NCBI GenBank assembly: GCA_029863605.1
Contig: JAOTVB010000015.1
Span: forward strand, 1-64,000
DNA length: 64,000 bases
Direction: 5' to 3'
Source: Myxococcales bacterium
GTDB taxonomy: Bacteria > Myxococcota_A > Polyangia > Polyangiales > Houyiibacteriaceae
The notes under the pieces are model-generated. The model did no database searches and was not told where the DNA came from. It worked only from the letters and a program-made list of their open reading frames with translations. Each line of letters starts with the position of its first letter. Position 1 is the first letter of the stretch. Position numbers and translations under genes: made by a program. Shown piece by piece: positions 42,280 to 49,746 of the stretch.

Positions 42280-44228
42280 CCTGGTTCCCCTAGCAGTGTT
42301 TTTCGTTCTCGCGAGAGAAGCACGAGGTCGTCGGCGTCGGTCAACGGATAGCTTCTTGTCTTGCGCGGATTGAGCTCGAGACCGGATGCGTCGGCAGCTG
42401 CCCCACCGATGCGTACCCCCAGCGCGAGCTCGTTTCGCGCTCTCGCTGCTGCCTGAACCTCGTGGAAGGTCACGGTTCGACCGGCCACCCCATAGTCTGA
42501 CGCGGAGTGGAATGCGATTTCGGTGCCGCCGGCGGCGAACAACTCGTCGAAGACCGCCGCGAGCTCTCGTCGCAACCCGACTTGTGCCAGCATGTGACTC
42601 AGGATCAACGGGCTGATCAAGACCTCGCCGGAACGACTCCCAAGTAAGCCGACGTTCTCCTGGTCGAGTAACTCGATCAAGATCTGCGGCCGCTCGTTTC
42701 CGGCTAGAACCTCCTGCAACAACAGATACCCCACGATGGTTCGGGCGTCTGATTCTTCTCCGGAACCGACCCAATCACTGCCCATCATGATGATGTTGTC
42801 ATAGCTCTCCGGCTTCACGCGCTTGAGGTCCTTTGGAACGGTGTAGTCAGCGTGAATGTGTGCAAGCTCGAGGCGCTCGAAGTCGAGCTCGTGCCGCGCC
42901 AAGACGGCCTGACGATCAGCTGCGGGAATCATGCTCACGACGTCGATGTGAAACGATTCGGTTCGATAACTAGCGCACTCGGTGAGCAACGCCGGAACTC
43001 GATGGTTCCAACCCAAAACCAACATGCGCCGGCGTCCCGGGGGCGGTGACATGGGCGGTCCGGTAGCCAGTTCCTGCGGTATCGCCGCTCGGAGCTCTGG
43101 GCTCGGCTCGCTGTCTTCGTAGGCCCTCGCCACCAGGACCAATCGATCTTGTGCTTCGATCACGAAGTCCTGCGCTGGGTTTAGGTACGGCTTAAAGTCT
43201 CGCCCTTCCTCCCTGACTACGCCGAGCAGCACCGCCTTTGGAAACCGGCCGACCAAGCTTGCGAACGTGCTCCCAGCGCATTGTGCTAATACACGCACGT
43301 AGAGCTCGTTGCCGTCGCCGTGCGTCAGGAGCTCGTTGTAGACATGCGAAAGACCCTGGTGGCGAATGTTTTGGGCGATGAGCCGACTCACGGTCGCATC
43401 GCTCGCCAGCACTTCGATGGGCCCGGCATATGCCCCGCGAGCGAGGTCGGCCTTGCGAGCATCGAAGAGCTCGACCACCACCAGCGGCAGTTGCTCCTTG
43501 TTGGTCACGAGTGGGTGATTGCTCATCGAAAGCAACGTCTTGATGGTGCGCGTATCGGCAGTCTCGGGTCCGGCTCGTGAGAACTCGCCCACCGGAACCA
43601 AGACGACGCTCGCGTTGAGGAAATCTACCCTCGCCAGATGGTCGCCTCGCAACGGGGACCCCGATCTCAACGTGACCTGCTTTGGGTTCCACCGGTCACC
43701 GATTCTTTCCTTGAGTTCCTGGACGAGGCGTGGCCCCACTTCCTCGGCGAGTACCACCACGTGCAACTGCCTCGCCCCACGACGCTCCAGGAAACGTCGA
43801 AGTCGACCCTCCGACCGGAAGAGATCGGCGACCACCGTGCCAGCCCGCCCTGTCCAACCCAAGACCAGCACGTGATTCTTTCTGACAACTGGCGTGAGTC
43901 CTGCTTCGAGCCGACGCAGCGTGGCATTTAACCACTGGGTCATGATCGCCACCAGCGAGCCCATGAAGAGCACATAACCAAGCACGGTGAGCACGGTCGA
44001 AATGACTCGTGGTGCAAGCCCAACGTCGTCGCCCAGATAGCCGGGGTCCGTCAGCCGCAAGAACGCCCACCACACGCCCTCGCCCAGCGTTTCCTCGTGG
44101 CGAGCATCAAAGCGCACGAGGATTCCTCCGGCGAGGGAAATCAGCCCGATCATCCCTGCGACGGCGAGCAGTTGGTATCGCGCGCCGCGTACAAGGTAAC
44201 GCTCGAGAATAAACTTCAATCGATTCAT
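42276..44228 (-). CDS. CASTOR/POLLUX-like ion channel with tandem RCK/TrkA-N domains
   Basis: ATG 44228 has GAGGAA upstream and is preferred to TTG 44243. The 650-residue protein has a membrane part with two or three helices ('YQLLAVAGMIGLISLAGGIL', 'VISTVLTVLGYVLFMGSLVA') around a pore-like 'WWAFLRLTDPGYLGDD', then two Rossmann-type domains, 'NHVLVLGWTGRAGTVVADLF' and 'RRMLVLGWNHRVPALLTECA', with 'DTRTIKTLLSM' and 'DARTIVGYLLLQ' helices. This is the CASTOR/POLLUX/SYM8 channel layout, known from plants and bacteria, permeable to K+ or Ca2+. It shares ATGA with DUF432. Ion selectivity is not predictable here. Confidence 0.85.
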   Translation of the reverse strand: MNRLKFILERYLVRGARYQLLAVAGMIGLISLAGGILVRFDARHEETLGEGVWWAFLRLTDPGYLGDDVGLAPRVISTVLTVLGYVLFMGSLVAIMTQWLNATLRRLEAGLTPVVRKNHVLVLGWTGRAGTVVADLFRSEGRLRRFLERRGARQLHVVVLAEEVGPRLVQELKERIGDRWNPKQVTLRSGSPLRGDHLARVDFLNASVVLVPVGEFSRAGPETADTRTIKTLLSMSNHPLVTNKEQLPLVVVELFDARKADLARGAYAGPIEVLASDATVSRLIAQNIRHQGLSHVYNELLTHGDGNELYVRVLAQCAGSTFASLVGRFPKAVLLGVVREEGRDFKPYLNPAQDFVIEAQDRLVLVARAYEDSEPSPELRAAIPQELATGPPMSPPPGRRRMLVLGWNHRVPALLTECASYRTESFHIDVVSMIPAADRQAVLARHELDFERLELAHIHADYTVPKDLKRVKPESYDNIIMMGSDWVGSGEESDARTIVGYLLLQEVLAGNERPQILIELLDQENVGLLGSRSGEVLISPLILSHMLAQVGLRRELAAVFDELFAAGGTEIAFHSASDYGVAGRTVTFHEVQAAARARNELALGVRIGGAAADASGLELNPRKTRSYPLTDADDLVLLSRERKTLLGEPG

Positions 44229-44259
44229 TCGATTCCTCAGCAATACATCTTTCTAGCGA

Positions 44260-45054
44260 TCATTTGAACCCGTTCGATCGTGTCGATCTCCAGCGATCCC
44301 GACGACTTCCTAAAGTATATTGCGCACCCACGTAGGCGTGGATGTCTAGGCGAGGCATGCCTGTTGAGACGATTCCCGGGCTCACGGCTGCTAGCAGGCG
44401 GAGGTCCTTACCGAAGATGCCGTAGTCAATTCCGAGAGATGCCCCAATGTCCGCTGCCTCTGCCCGCCCAAACGCCACGGCCCATATTTCGCCGAGGATG
44501 TTGAGTCGCCGAGTCGCGGCCCAGCTCGCGTAGAGCGCGACAAACCACTCATCGTCGACCCGCCGAATGGGCGCATAGCCGATGTCGAAGCCGATCACGC
44601 CCTTGCGATCGCGCAGCGTGAGCTCCCCTTGAATCGGCAAGAGCCCGGCTGGCTCTCGAGCGGCCGCGGTCTCCGTGATGAAGGTTGGGGTGAAGGCGAG
44701 GGAGCCGCGGTCAGCTCGAAAGAACTGCCATTTCACGCCGACGGCGAAAAACCCGCTCAGTGTCCAGCGCGGGTTCTCCGAGGTGTCGTGCAGGCTCAAG
44801 AGCGAAGAGACCACAATCGCGTCGAGCGAGTCGACGAGCCCAATGGTCACGTCGGCGATCGGTCCCCGCACCAATGTCTCGTCGCCCCGATTCAGCGCGC
44901 TAGCTGCGAAAATTGGCTGCACGACGCCGGGGCCGACGGTGTTCGGATCATCTGCGATGAGGGGCGGTCCTGCGCGGGCCACGTTCGGTGGCCACCAGAA
45001 GATGGCCGCGAACATGGCCGCGGTCCCGATCAAGTCGGAACGAAGCGTCACCAA
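44260..45054 (-). CDS. Exported outer-membrane-type protein, unknown
   Basis: The 264-residue product has a signal peptide ('IGTAAMFAAIFWWPPNVARA') followed by 'GPPLIADDPNTVGPGVVQPI', a mature start seen in a family of outer-membrane barrel proteins ('g.P..tddp.t...g..e'). Strand-like repeats follow: 'IADVTIGLVDSLDAIVVS', 'WTLSGFFAVGVKWQFFRAD', 'IGFDIGYAPIRRVDDEWF', 'AYVGAQYTL'. It begins 1 base after the OmpA-like stop and ends 31 bases before the channel ATG, so it is a member of this operon. It may supply an outer-membrane pore for the channel system. Confidence 0.65.
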   Translation of the reverse strand: MVTLRSDLIGTAAMFAAIFWWPPNVARAGPPLIADDPNTVGPGVVQPIFAASALNRGDETLVRGPIADVTIGLVDSLDAIVVSSLLSLHDTSENPRWTLSGFFAVGVKWQFFRADRGSLAFTPTFITETAAAREPAGLLPIQGELTLRDRKGVIGFDIGYAPIRRVDDEWFVALYASWAATRRLNILGEIWAVAFGRAEAADIGASLGIDYGIFGKDLRLLAAVSPGIVSTGMPRLDIHAYVGAQYTLGSRRDRWRSTRSNGFK

Positions 45055-45055
45055 A

Positions 45056-46549
45056 TTATGGAGCTTCCGGCACGATGATTACGTCAATACGCCGATTGAG
45101 GGCTCGGCCCTGCTTCGTCGTGTTGGGAGCGAGAGGCTCTGAATCAGCCTTACCGACCGCAGCAATCCTGGACTCCGGCAAGACGTTGTTGGCGATCATG
45201 TAGCTCCGAACGGCCTCTGCCCGCCGCTCCGAAAGCACCTGATTGGCGCCCTTGCTGCCGGTGCTGTCGGTATGGCCTTCGACGACCACCGTCGGGTTGC
45301 TGAATCCGCGGATCGCCATCTGCACCTTGGTCAGCAGACCGTAGTCCTCAGGCTGGATGACGTGGCCGCCGCGTGGAAAGTTGATGCCACGCAGTCGGAT
45401 CAGCAGCTGTCGGCCTTCCTTGTAGACCTCCGCGTCATCTCTCGAGAAGTAGCCGCTGACCCGCTCAAACGTCTCGTTGAACTCCTTGTCTTGCCTCAGC
45501 TTTTCCGCGGTCTGGCTGAGCTCAGCCAGCTCTTGGGACTTTCGACTGTCGAGCTCTGCGAGTTGCTCGGAAGCCTGCGCCCGGGTCTCGTCGAGCTCTT
45601 TCGCCAGGCGGCTCTTCTCCGCTCTGAGTTGGCTGGTCTGTTCTACGAGGAAGTCCCGGTCTTTACGCAGCTGCGCTGACTGGCTGGTAATGGCGCTGCG
45701 CTGCCGCGCGATGCGTTGGTCGCGAATATCGCCTGCCCCGAGGGCAGATGCGATCTTGGAAAGGCTTTTCTCCTCGTCCAGGGCACGTTCCTCGGGGCTC
45801 TGTTTTTGTGTCGCCTTCGCATACTCGGTCAGAGCTACGGCCCGGTTCGCGTGGAAGAGGGCGTCTTGGGCACGCTTGTTCATCTCTTGGCTTGCGTACG
45901 GATTGGCTGCGATGAACTTGTCGGTGTCTGCGAGTTTGGTCTTCGCCGTGGCAAGAGCCTTGGACGCGACTTCTCGGGCTCCAAGCTTTTCGGCTTCGGC
46001 GATTCGCTCACGAACTTCGCCCAAAGTTCGTTCCTTGATGGCCTTGACCTCGAGCGCGCGATAGTCTCGGGCAAGCTTATCACGTTGCTTTCGCGCCGCG
46101 CCGAGGTCGTCGTCCTCGATGTCACGAGTCGCTGCAACAAACCGCTCTTCGACTGCGTCGTACTCCTCTCCAAAGTCAGTCGCGCCCGCCTTGCGTGCGG
46201 CATCTCGAGCCTCGATGGCCTTGGGAAGCGTAGCCGCGGCCACCTTCGAAAACCCTCTCGCGCGTTCGAGCTGAGCACGTCCCTCGGCGACGCTTGTCAG
46301 TATTTCCTTCACACTGCCGCCCTTCGAGCTGAGCTGCGTAGCTTTGGCGAGCGAGCCGGAAGCCCGTTTGAACCATGTCGGGGATAGGACATCGACTTTC
46401 TCGGCACGAGCTTGTTCAATTTGCTTTGCCAGCGCAGCGACCTCGGCGTGATGGTCGGCAGAAACGGGAATCTCGGTGACGGGAATGGTCGACCCGGCGC
46501 ACCCAGCGATTGCCCAAAGCAAAGCACAAATTGGTAGACGAGTGTTCAT
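45056..46549 (-). CDS. OmpA-family lipoprotein with long coiled coil
   Basis: ATG 46549 follows GGAGG and gives a lipoprotein signal ending 'LLWAIAGC' (Cys17). Residues 40-360 are charged, Ala/Glu/Arg/Lys-rich coiled coil ('ARDAARKAGATDFGEEYDAV', 'QLRAEKSRLAKELDETRAQA'). The C-terminal 120 residues are an OmpA domain ('GFSNPTVVVEGHTDSTGSKG', 'NQVLSERRAEAVRSYMIANN', 'QGRALNRRIDVIIVPE') that binds peptidoglycan. The 497-residue product can tether the outer membrane to the wall across the periplasm. It is the first gene of the channel operon. Confidence 0.9.
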   Translation of the reverse strand: MNTRLPICALLWAIAGCAGSTIPVTEIPVSADHHAEVAALAKQIEQARAEKVDVLSPTWFKRASGSLAKATQLSSKGGSVKEILTSVAEGRAQLERARGFSKVAAATLPKAIEARDAARKAGATDFGEEYDAVEERFVAATRDIEDDDLGAARKQRDKLARDYRALEVKAIKERTLGEVRERIAEAEKLGAREVASKALATAKTKLADTDKFIAANPYASQEMNKRAQDALFHANRAVALTEYAKATQKQSPEERALDEEKSLSKIASALGAGDIRDQRIARQRSAITSQSAQLRKDRDFLVEQTSQLRAEKSRLAKELDETRAQASEQLAELDSRKSQELAELSQTAEKLRQDKEFNETFERVSGYFSRDDAEVYKEGRQLLIRLRGINFPRGGHVIQPEDYGLLTKVQMAIRGFSNPTVVVEGHTDSTGSKGANQVLSERRAEAVRSYMIANNVLPESRIAAVGKADSEPLAPNTTKQGRALNRRIDVIIVPEAP

Positions 46550-46690
46550 AGATACCTCCACTTCAATGGCTTGACACGGCTCTGCCTGAGAAAGTCACAT
46601 CGCTTCATCGATTCTACGTCTTGTGTGACCGCGGGGTGCTGAGCCGTGTCTTTACGGTGGTTCATGGTGTCGCAACAAAGGAGTACACAA

Positions 46691-46930
46691 ATGGGTCAAG
46701 AGGCAAGAGAGCTCAAGAGCCGTGTCGAGGCGGCGAAGAAGCAGATCCAGGCTGATATCGCTCAAGCAGAAGCTGATGTGGCTTCCGCGAAGACAGAGGT
46801 GCACGTGCAAAAGAAAGAGGCGATCGCTTCCATGCGCCAGAAGCTCGAGGCGATTGAAGACGCCGTCAAAGACGGCTTCGAGGACCTGTCTGAGGCAGTA
46901 TCGAAGAAGCTCAACGAGTGGCTGAAGTAG
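46691..46930 (+). CDS. Small coiled-coil protein
   Basis: ATG 46691 follows AAAGGAG; an upstream start is possible but lacks a site. The 79-residue protein is almost entirely heptad-like helix ('RELKSRVEAAKKQIQADIAQ', 'AEADVASAKTEVHVQKKEAI') with no membrane segment. No family is named. It is divergent from the OmpA-like operon (141-base gap, where both promoters must lie) and is followed 9 bases later by a membrane protein. Confidence 0.6.
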   Translation: MGQEARELKSRVEAAKKQIQADIAQAEADVASAKTEVHVQKKEAIASMRQKLEAIEDAVKDGFEDLSEAVSKKLNEWLK

Positions 46931-46939
46931 TCTGTTGAG

Positions 46940-47278
46940 ATGAGTGCCCTAATCCGCCGACTGGCGAGCCTCACACTCGGCTTGCTTTTCATATCGTCCG
47001 CAATGGCCGCCTATCTGGTCTTTCTCGGCAGCTGGGGCATTCCGTCACTCCGAACGCCCTTCGTCTCCGTAGACATTCGGCCGGCGTTGCTGGGCTGGGT
47101 CGACTTGCTCACGGTGATAGGGGCTGTCGCGGCCGCAATCGTGGTGGGCCTAGTATTTGTATGGGCGAGCATCGCTTACAAACGAAAGCCTCGAGACATC
47201 ACGCCCTTCAAAGAGCGAAGGGACGAGAACGGGGCGACATCCTCTTATGAATCAGCCTCGAGCACTGCCAGAGGTTAG
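46940..47278 (+). CDS. Two-helix membrane protein, unknown
   Basis: The 112-residue product has two membrane helices, 'LASLTLGLLFISSAMAAYLV' and 'VIGAVAAAIVVGLVFVWASI', and a basic tail ('AYKRKPRDITPFKERRD'). It has no known domain. It sits between the coiled-coil protein (9-base gap) and the ECF sigma factor (67-base gap) in the same direction. It could act as a partner or sensor for the sigma factor, but it has none of the usual anti-sigma motifs (no zinc-binding H-x3-C-x2-C). Confidence 0.5.
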   Translation: MSALIRRLASLTLGLLFISSAMAAYLVFLGSWGIPSLRTPFVSVDIRPALLGWVDLLTVIGAVAAAIVVGLVFVWASIAYKRKPRDITPFKERRDENGATSSYESASSTARG

Positions 47279-47345
47279 TCTGGTGGTAGCCACACGCCGA
47301 CTAGACGGAGCGCGCCCCTAAGGGTACCGATGTCGTCATCATTCG

Positions 47346-47912
47346 ATGCCGGAAGGGCGAGAAGACACGGACGACGGCGACCAAGCCTTGCTCGCCCAGG
47401 CGAAGCGAGGTGGCGCAAGTGCGAAGACGGCGTACGACGCGCTCGTGAGACGGCACCAAGCTTGGCTCGTCCGGCTGCTCGCTCAACTGCTTCAGCGGTC
47501 GCCCGCCGAGGCCGAAGACATCGCCCAGGAAGCCTTCGTTCGCACATTTGCTGCAATCGAACGCATTCCGGAAGGGGCCAATTTTCGCGCATGGCTTCGA
47601 GTGACCTCCGTCCGTCTGGCCTACAACCACCGCCGCGATGCTGTTACGCGCGCAAGATATCTGGCCGAGTGGCGGCCCGAGGAGGCGTCCCCGATGGGAT
47701 CTCAGCTAGAGGCACGGGAGGCTCTCGCCGTGACCCTCGCTCTACTCCCTTATCCGTACCGGGAGATCCTGATCCTTCGACACGTGGAGGAGATGGCGCT
47801 GGAAGATATCACAACCGTTCTCGATGTGGGCTTGTCGGCGGCGAAGATGCGGCTTTCGCGTGCTCGCAAGGCGTTCCTGGAACACTACGACGAGGTGACT
47901 GGTAATGGATGA
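47346..47912 (+). CDS. ECF-type RNA polymerase sigma factor
   Basis: The 188-residue sigma-70 family protein has region 2 'YDALVRRHQAWLVRLLAQLL', 'AEDIAQEAFVRTFAAIERIP' and 'RAWLRVTSVRLAYNHRRDAV', and region 4 'LPYPYREILILRHVEEMALE' with 'DVGLSAAKMRLSRARKAFLE'. No extension is present, so an anti-sigma partner would normally be expected; the next gene (82 residues) overlaps it by 8 bases and is the closest candidate. Position beside two mechanosensitive channels suggests control of an envelope or osmotic response. Confidence 0.87.
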   Translation: MPEGREDTDDGDQALLAQAKRGGASAKTAYDALVRRHQAWLVRLLAQLLQRSPAEAEDIAQEAFVRTFAAIERIPEGANFRAWLRVTSVRLAYNHRRDAVTRARYLAEWRPEEASPMGSQLEAREALAVTLALLPYPYREILILRHVEEMALEDITTVLDVGLSAAKMRLSRARKAFLEHYDEVTGNG

Positions 47913-48153
47913 TCATCCTGAGGACGCAAGGCTTGCTCATCGCGTGCATGAGGCCCTTGAACCTTTGCGCGAGCAGGTCGTCCGTGTGTCGCGAGACTTC
48001 ACTCGCCGCGTCTCAGAAGGAATCGAAGAGCTCTTGCAAGGTGGACGCCAAGGCCCGTCTCTCTTGGCCCTTCTAGGGAGCACGTTGCTGGAGGCCGTCA
48101 ACCTCGTCACGCGAGCAACCAACCGCGGAAACGGCTCTGAAGGGAGGCGCTGA
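47905..48153 (+). CDS. Small protein overlapping the ECF sigma gene, unknown
   Basis: The 82-residue protein starts inside the sigma-factor 3' end (8-base overlap), so its translation is coupled. It is helical and charged ('HRVHEALEPLREQVVRVSRD', 'RRVSEGIEELLQGGRQGP') with a short hydrophobic stretch 'LLALLGSTLLEAVNLV'. It lacks the Zn-finger and transmembrane helix of classic anti-sigma factors. The position nevertheless makes it a candidate regulator of the sigma factor. The MscS-like gene starts 1 base after its stop. Confidence 0.55.
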   Translation: MDDHPEDARLAHRVHEALEPLREQVVRVSRDFTRRVSEGIEELLQGGRQGPSLLALLGSTLLEAVNLVTRATNRGNGSEGRR

Positions 48154-48154
48154 A

Positions 48155-48967
48155 ATGCTGGAGACGATGCAACAAGTTTGGGATCGTCTCGCACAGCTCA
48201 CTCCCCGCATCGCACTGGTGCTCGGGGTCCTTCTCTTAGGCCTGCTCGCCGCGGTCGTACTTCGAAGGGTCACGCGCTGGGCGGTTCGACGGGTGGGCCT
48301 CGAAGAGCTCGGCGAACGGGCAGGCATCTCCAAAACGCTCTACGCGCTCGGGATTCGCCGAGGCTTGGCATCCTTCCTCGGCCAGGTCGTTTTCTACACC
48401 GTTTTGTTGATCACCTTCTCGGCGCTCGCGGAGCTACTGGGCCTCGATGCCCTAGCGGAGCTCGGGAGCACGCTTACGAGGTTCTTGCCGCGAGCACTGG
48501 CAGCTGTCCTCGTACTCGTCGGCGGCTTGTGGCTGGCGGGCTGGCTCCGCGGGCTCGTCCTCAGATTTGGCGAGCGCGGAGAACGACTCGAGTCGCCCGC
48601 GCTCGTGGCTCAGGTCGTCTATTACGCCGTCCTCGTGGTCGCGATCACCCTTGCCGCGCAACAGGCAGGACTGGACACCGACCTCATCACGCTCGTCATT
48701 GGGATCGCTGTTGGTGGGCTCGTGTTTGGATTTGCCCTCATGTTCGCGCTGAGCGCACGGGGCATTTTTCAGAATATCATCGCCCGACACTACTGCCAGT
48801 CCTCGATCCGACCGGGAGACGAGGTCGAAGTCGAAGGCATGAGGGGACGGGTCCTGCGCTATACGGCCGTATCGGTGGTCCTAACGGTGGACGATGGAAA
48901 GGAGAAGCTAGTGCCCTGTAGCGCCTTGATCGAGTTGCCCGTCGTGCTTCACAGGCGCCCGCAGTAG
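48155..48967 (+). CDS. MscS-like membrane channel protein
   Basis: The 270-residue protein has about five hydrophobic helices: 'IALVLGVLLLGLLAAVVLRR', 'LGQVVFYTVLLITFSALAEL', 'LAAVLVLVGGLWLAGWLRGL' (with the 'R.LPR.l.A.lvlv.G' repeat of conserved TM-helix proteins), 'VAQVVYYAVLVVAITLAAQQ', and the MscS-type final helix 'VIGIAVGGLVFGFALMFALS'. A short beta domain 'SSIRPGDEVEVEGMRGRVLR' follows. It resembles the conserved-TM-helix branch of the MscS superfamily and has a shortened C-terminus. It ends the sigma-factor operon. Confidence 0.78.
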   Translation: MLETMQQVWDRLAQLTPRIALVLGVLLLGLLAAVVLRRVTRWAVRRVGLEELGERAGISKTLYALGIRRGLASFLGQVVFYTVLLITFSALAELLGLDALAELGSTLTRFLPRALAAVLVLVGGLWLAGWLRGLVLRFGERGERLESPALVAQVVYYAVLVVAITLAAQQAGLDTDLITLVIGIAVGGLVFGFALMFALSARGIFQNIIARHYCQSSIRPGDEVEVEGMRGRVLRYTAVSVVLTVDDGKEKLVPCSALIELPVVLHRRPQ

Positions 48968-49017
48968 ACGCGACGGCTCGCCGGCGGCCATCGCTCAGCT
49001 ATTCTTCTTGCTCGCCC

Positions 49018-49746
49018 ATGCCCAAGCCACTCACTGCTCACCTCGAGCTCGAAGTGCTCGCCCAGCCCGACGACACGACGTGCGGACCGACCTGTCTGCA
49101 TGCGGTCTATCGCTATTGGGGCGAAGACATCGACCTCGACGCGGTCGTGGCCGAGGTGGAGTCACTTCCCGGGGGTGGCACCTTGGCTGTATCTCTCGCA
49201 TGCCATGCCCTTCGGCGCGGCTATCAGGCCGAAATCTATACCTACAACCTGAAGATGTTCGACCCGAGCTGGTTTGCCGGAGGTGTCGATCTGGTCGAGC
49301 GACTGACCGCCCAACGGAGGCACAAACGCAGACAAAAGCTCCGCGTCACTACCGATGCCTACCTCGAGTACCTCCGCCTCGGTGGCGTAGTTCGTTTTGA
49401 GGAGCTACGTCCAGCGTTGATTCGGCGCTTCTTGAAACGCGGCATTCCCGTACTCGCAGGCTTGAGCGCGACGTACCTCTATCAGTGCACCAGAGAGCAC
49501 GAAGACCAATATGACGACCTGCGGGGTGAGCCCGTCGGCCACTTCGTGATTCTGAGTGGATATAATCGCAGGAACCGAGAGATTACCGTCTCCGACCCAT
49601 CGCACGACAACCCGCGATTTCACACGCATCGCTACAATGTTCGCATGGATCGTTTGATCACAGCGATCGCGCTCGGCGTCATCACCTATGACGCAAACCT
49701 CCTCGTGCTCACGCCCGGAACCGACCCGCAAAGAGGTTCTCGATGA
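49018..49746 (+). CDS. C39-like cysteine peptidase (papain-fold)
   Basis: The 242-residue protein has the C39 active site: 'VLAQPDDTTCGPTCLHAVYR' with Gln16 (oxyanion) and Cys22, His in 'EPVGHFVILSGYNRRN' and Asp in 'ITVSDPSHDNPRFH'. There is no signal peptide, membrane segment or ABC-transporter part, so it acts in the cytoplasm as a stand-alone protease, amidase or transpeptidase. It is the first gene of the operon, and its stop overlaps the ATP-grasp start (ATGA). The context (two amide-forming ligases) suggests it trims or transfers a peptide or gamma-glutamyl amide. Confidence 0.82.
   Translation: MPKPLTAHLELEVLAQPDDTTCGPTCLHAVYRYWGEDIDLDAVVAEVESLPGGGTLAVSLACHALRRGYQAEIYTYNLKMFDPSWFAGGVDLVERLTAQRRHKRRQKLRVTTDAYLEYLRLGGVVRFEELRPALIRRFLKRGIPVLAGLSATYLYQCTREHEDQYDDLRGEPVGHFVILSGYNRRNREITVSDPSHDNPRFHTHRYNVRMDRLITAIALGVITYDANLLVLTPGTDPQRGSR

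Noticed and set aside
41464..42774. A 436-residue protein containing the DUF432 region
   Set aside because: The extra N-terminal 165 residues are Arg-rich antisense of the channel gene; the ATGA overlap at 42276-42279 marks the real start.
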